Shown here piece after piece: positions 62,291 through 64,000 of a stretch of 64,000 bases of DNA. Source of the stretch: an uncultured Eubacteriales bacterium (GTDB lineage Bacteria; Bacillota; Clostridia; Oscillospirales; Acutalibacteraceae); NCBI GenBank assembly GCA_948527295.1, contig CAOSWK010000001.1, forward strand, positions 169,071-233,070, read 5' to 3'. A program made the translations under genes and the position numbers. The notes beneath the pieces were generated by a model, which was given only the letters and a program-made list of their open reading frames with translations, searched no databases and had not been told where the DNA came from. Every line of letters begins with the position of its first letter. Position 1 is the first letter of the stretch.

Positions 62291-63598
62291 TTAATTTCCG
62301 GTTATAATCTTTAAAATCTCCACATCGGTTTGCTTCATGCCATGTTTGCCGAGCCGCCAAACGTTTTCAACAGTACCCTCAATATCATCGCCAAGAATGC
62401 CGTCGCCAGGAGAAAACACATGCTCATTAAGATACATATAATACCCCAAAATGCCGGCCTCAACGGAGCTTGCAATTTTAGCAGCACAAGAAGCCTTAGC
62501 GCCATCGCAAACGATCCCCGAGACAATAGCCAGAGCATTAGAAATAGTGCAAGAGATAGCCTCCAAATCGCCACCGAGCAAAAAAGCAATCCCCGCGCCA
62601 CTAGCACAACCGGCACAAACCGCGCCGCAAAAAGCAGAAAGGCTACCGATCCCGGTTTTAAGGTGAACAGCGATCAAATTAGATAAAACCAGCGCGCGAT
62701 ACAAAGTCTCGCTGTCAATATTATACTCCTTAGCGTACTCAATAACAGGCAAACAAACCGCCAAACCTTGGTTCCCGCTACCAGAAACAATAACAACAGG
62801 CATCTCGCAGCCGTTCATGCGAGCATCTGACCCGGCCGCAGCCACAGCCTTAGCGCGAGCCTTAATGTCGTCCCCATACATAGATAGCAAAGTCCGACCA
62901 ACGTTGGCACCGTAGTGGTGTTCAAGACCTTCCTGAGCAATAGCAGAGTTGCACCGAATCTGCCGAGAAATCAGCTCTCGAACGTCGTCAATATCAACAA
63001 TCTTAGCAAACTTAAAAATATCCTCAAGACTAAGCAAAAGCTTGTTGTTATTATGTACAACATGAGGGTTAATTTTCTCGGGCGTGTACAAAATTTCTCC
63101 ATTTTTCTCAATAAGAACAATATTAGTGTGATCGTCAATAATTCGAAGTTTAGAGTAGCAATCGCCCTTATACAAGGTTAAAACAATGTCAAAATTCAAA
63201 TCGCTCTCAGCCGGAGAAACACAAATCGGCGTGCTTTCAAGATATTTAGGGATCAGATTTTTCTGATCCTCCGAAAGATCGGCCAAAACTTCAAGAATCC
63301 TGTCCTCGCGACCAGAAATAACGCCCGCAGCAACAGCCGCCTTAATCCCCTTCAAGCCGTTAGTGTTAGGCACAACAACGCTCTTAACGTTCTTAATAAT
63401 ATTACCGCTAACAACAACGTCGATTTTATCGGGCAGCTCGCCAAGAATACAACGAGCCTTAGCAGCAGCGTAAGCCAAAGAGATAGGCTCCGTGCAGCCC
63501 ATAGCGGGGATAAGTTCCTCGTTCAAAATCTGCAAATAAGAATAATAAACACTGGTTTTTTCCGGAGAGACACTCTCCTTCAAAAAATTCTTAATCAT
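62291..63598 (-). CDS. cyuA: L-cysteine desulfidase family protein (CyuA / UPF0597)
   Basis: A 435-residue protein of the UPF0597/CdsB group, relatives of which split L-cysteine into H2S, pyruvate and ammonia using a [4Fe-4S] cluster. LIPAMGCTEPISLAYAAAKA has the first cluster Cys; GIGSLSAFCGAVCAGCASGA and VSGIVCDGAKASCAAKIA supply others; VSGSGNQGLAVCLPVI is also conserved. It starts with ATG after GAGAGGGCG, with a good promoter upstream. It is 24 bases ahead of the exported-protein gene and may drive it and queH too. Confidence 0.93.
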   Translation of the reverse strand: MIKNFLKESVSPEKTSVYYSYLQILNEELIPAMGCTEPISLAYAAAKARCILGELPDKIDVVVSGNIIKNVKSVVVPNTNGLKGIKAAVAAGVISGREDRILEVLADLSEDQKNLIPKYLESTPICVSPAESDLNFDIVLTLYKGDCYSKLRIIDDHTNIVLIEKNGEILYTPEKINPHVVHNNNKLLLSLEDIFKFAKIVDIDDVRELISRQIRCNSAIAQEGLEHHYGANVGRTLLSMYGDDIKARAKAVAAAGSDARMNGCEMPVVIVSGSGNQGLAVCLPVIEYAKEYNIDSETLYRALVLSNLIAVHLKTGIGSLSAFCGAVCAGCASGAGIAFLLGGDLEAISCTISNALAIVSGIVCDGAKASCAAKIASSVEAGILGYYMYLNEHVFSPGDGILGDDIEGTVENVWRLGKHGMKQTDVEILKIITGN

Positions 63599-64000
63599 AC
63601 TAACGCCCTCTCAATAATTAATCAAAAGACAACTCATTATTGAACCGAAAGCCTAAGAATTAAAGAATATATAACCACAGCATAAATTATAGCATCAAAA
63701 GTAGAAAATTGCAACAACAAAAATATAATTTATATAGAGAATTCTAAACAAAAAAATCGAGTTTTTTATAGAAACACAACAAAGGCGCCAAAAAGGAACA
63801 AAAAATAAAACCTTCGATTCTAAAACAAAGCGCTAATTTTTAATATGAAAAAAATCGCGATAAGTGTGGATATAAGCGAGTTTTAGTAAGCAGAAGTGAG
63901 GATAAAAGATAAAAATTAAATTTTAGTAAAAATCACAAAAACCGCAGTGAATCAATATTTCAAATCATCATTTTGAAGCAAAGCAGCCGTCACAGCGTTG
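63599..64000. other. AT-rich upstream region at the window edge
   Basis: About 400 bases with no credible gene. It holds the cyuA promoter (63686-63714) and one single-mismatch DnaA-box-like TGTGGATAT (63865-63873). The last bases may belong to a gene outside the window. Confidence 0.5.
63686..63714 (-). promoter_or_regulatory. Promoter of cyuA
   Basis: Minus strand: TTGCAA (63709-63714), 17-base spacer, perfect TATAAT (63686-63691) with an extended -10 TGC. Confidence 0.75.

Overview
The window is chromosomal DNA from a low-to-moderate GC, endospore-lineage member of the Bacillota, most likely class Clostridia. The evidence is the classic replication-origin gene order (jag, yidC, yidD, rnpA and rpmH running left; dnaA, dnaN, S4 protein, recF, remB, gyrB and gyrA running right), sporulation genes (spoIIR, spoVAC), a ClpC adaptor (mecA), the c-di-AMP pair cdaA-cdaR, a class B sortase and a DapL-type lysine/meso-DAP pathway. 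I cannot name the genus from the sequence alone.

Layout. 0-13 kb: origin region; the two replichores diverge between rpmH and dnaA, and the dnaA-dnaN gap carries DnaA-box-like nonamers. 13-21 kb: rpe, mecA, a secreted lysozyme, a cysteine desulfurase-thiI pair for thiolated tRNA, sortase B and a 3D-domain cell-wall protein. 22-27 kb: small AT-rich genes for exported proteins of unknown function around rpsI-rplM, followed by ychF. 28-34 kb: an accessory-looking zone with ogg, five tRNA genes (Ser-CGA, Pro-CGG, Val-CAC, Leu-CAG, Arg-CCG), two tandem-repeat arrays, a 108-bp inverted repeat pair and a few unusual genes. 34-52 kb: housekeeping (yebC, spoIIR, dapF-pyrG-dapL, mazF, degV, dusB, polA, rimI, tsaD, cdaAR, a second cysteine desulfurase with a DUF3343 protein, ispDF). 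52-56 kb: an exported helical protein, a sugar transferase and an exported AAA+ ATPase. 56-61 kb: an arginine deiminase operon (arcA, ornithine carbamoyltransferase, arcC, YfcC-type antiporter). 61-64 kb: queH, another exported protein and a cysteine desulfidase.

How the parts work together. The origin genes supply replication, tRNA maturation and membrane insertion. The arginine deiminase cluster would give ATP and ammonia from arginine. dapF/dapL feed meso-DAP to peptidoglycan; the lysozyme, 3D protein and sortase act on the wall. Sulfur transfer is prominent: a desulfurase with ThiI, a second desulfurase with DUF3343, and a cysteine desulfidase.

Most notable: (1) at least six exported proteins carry related signal peptides (MK-K/R-L/F-V/L-SS-L-L type) joined to unrelated mature parts; two neighbouring genes are nearly identical at DNA level only over the signal-peptide region. 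(2) One of these genes is bracketed by an 89-bp terminator-plus-promoter direct repeat. (3) All five tRNAs have C34 anticodons (reading only G-ending codons), and four of them abut repeats, including two tandem arrays that preserve very short hydrophobic reading frames. (4) An AAA+ ATPase has a signal peptide and membrane segments that predict an extracytoplasmic ATPase domain. (5) A lysozyme domain is split by a duplicated SH3 pair. Many starts are TTG or GTG, and I have moved several starts to sites with a good ribosome binding site; this is stated in each entry.
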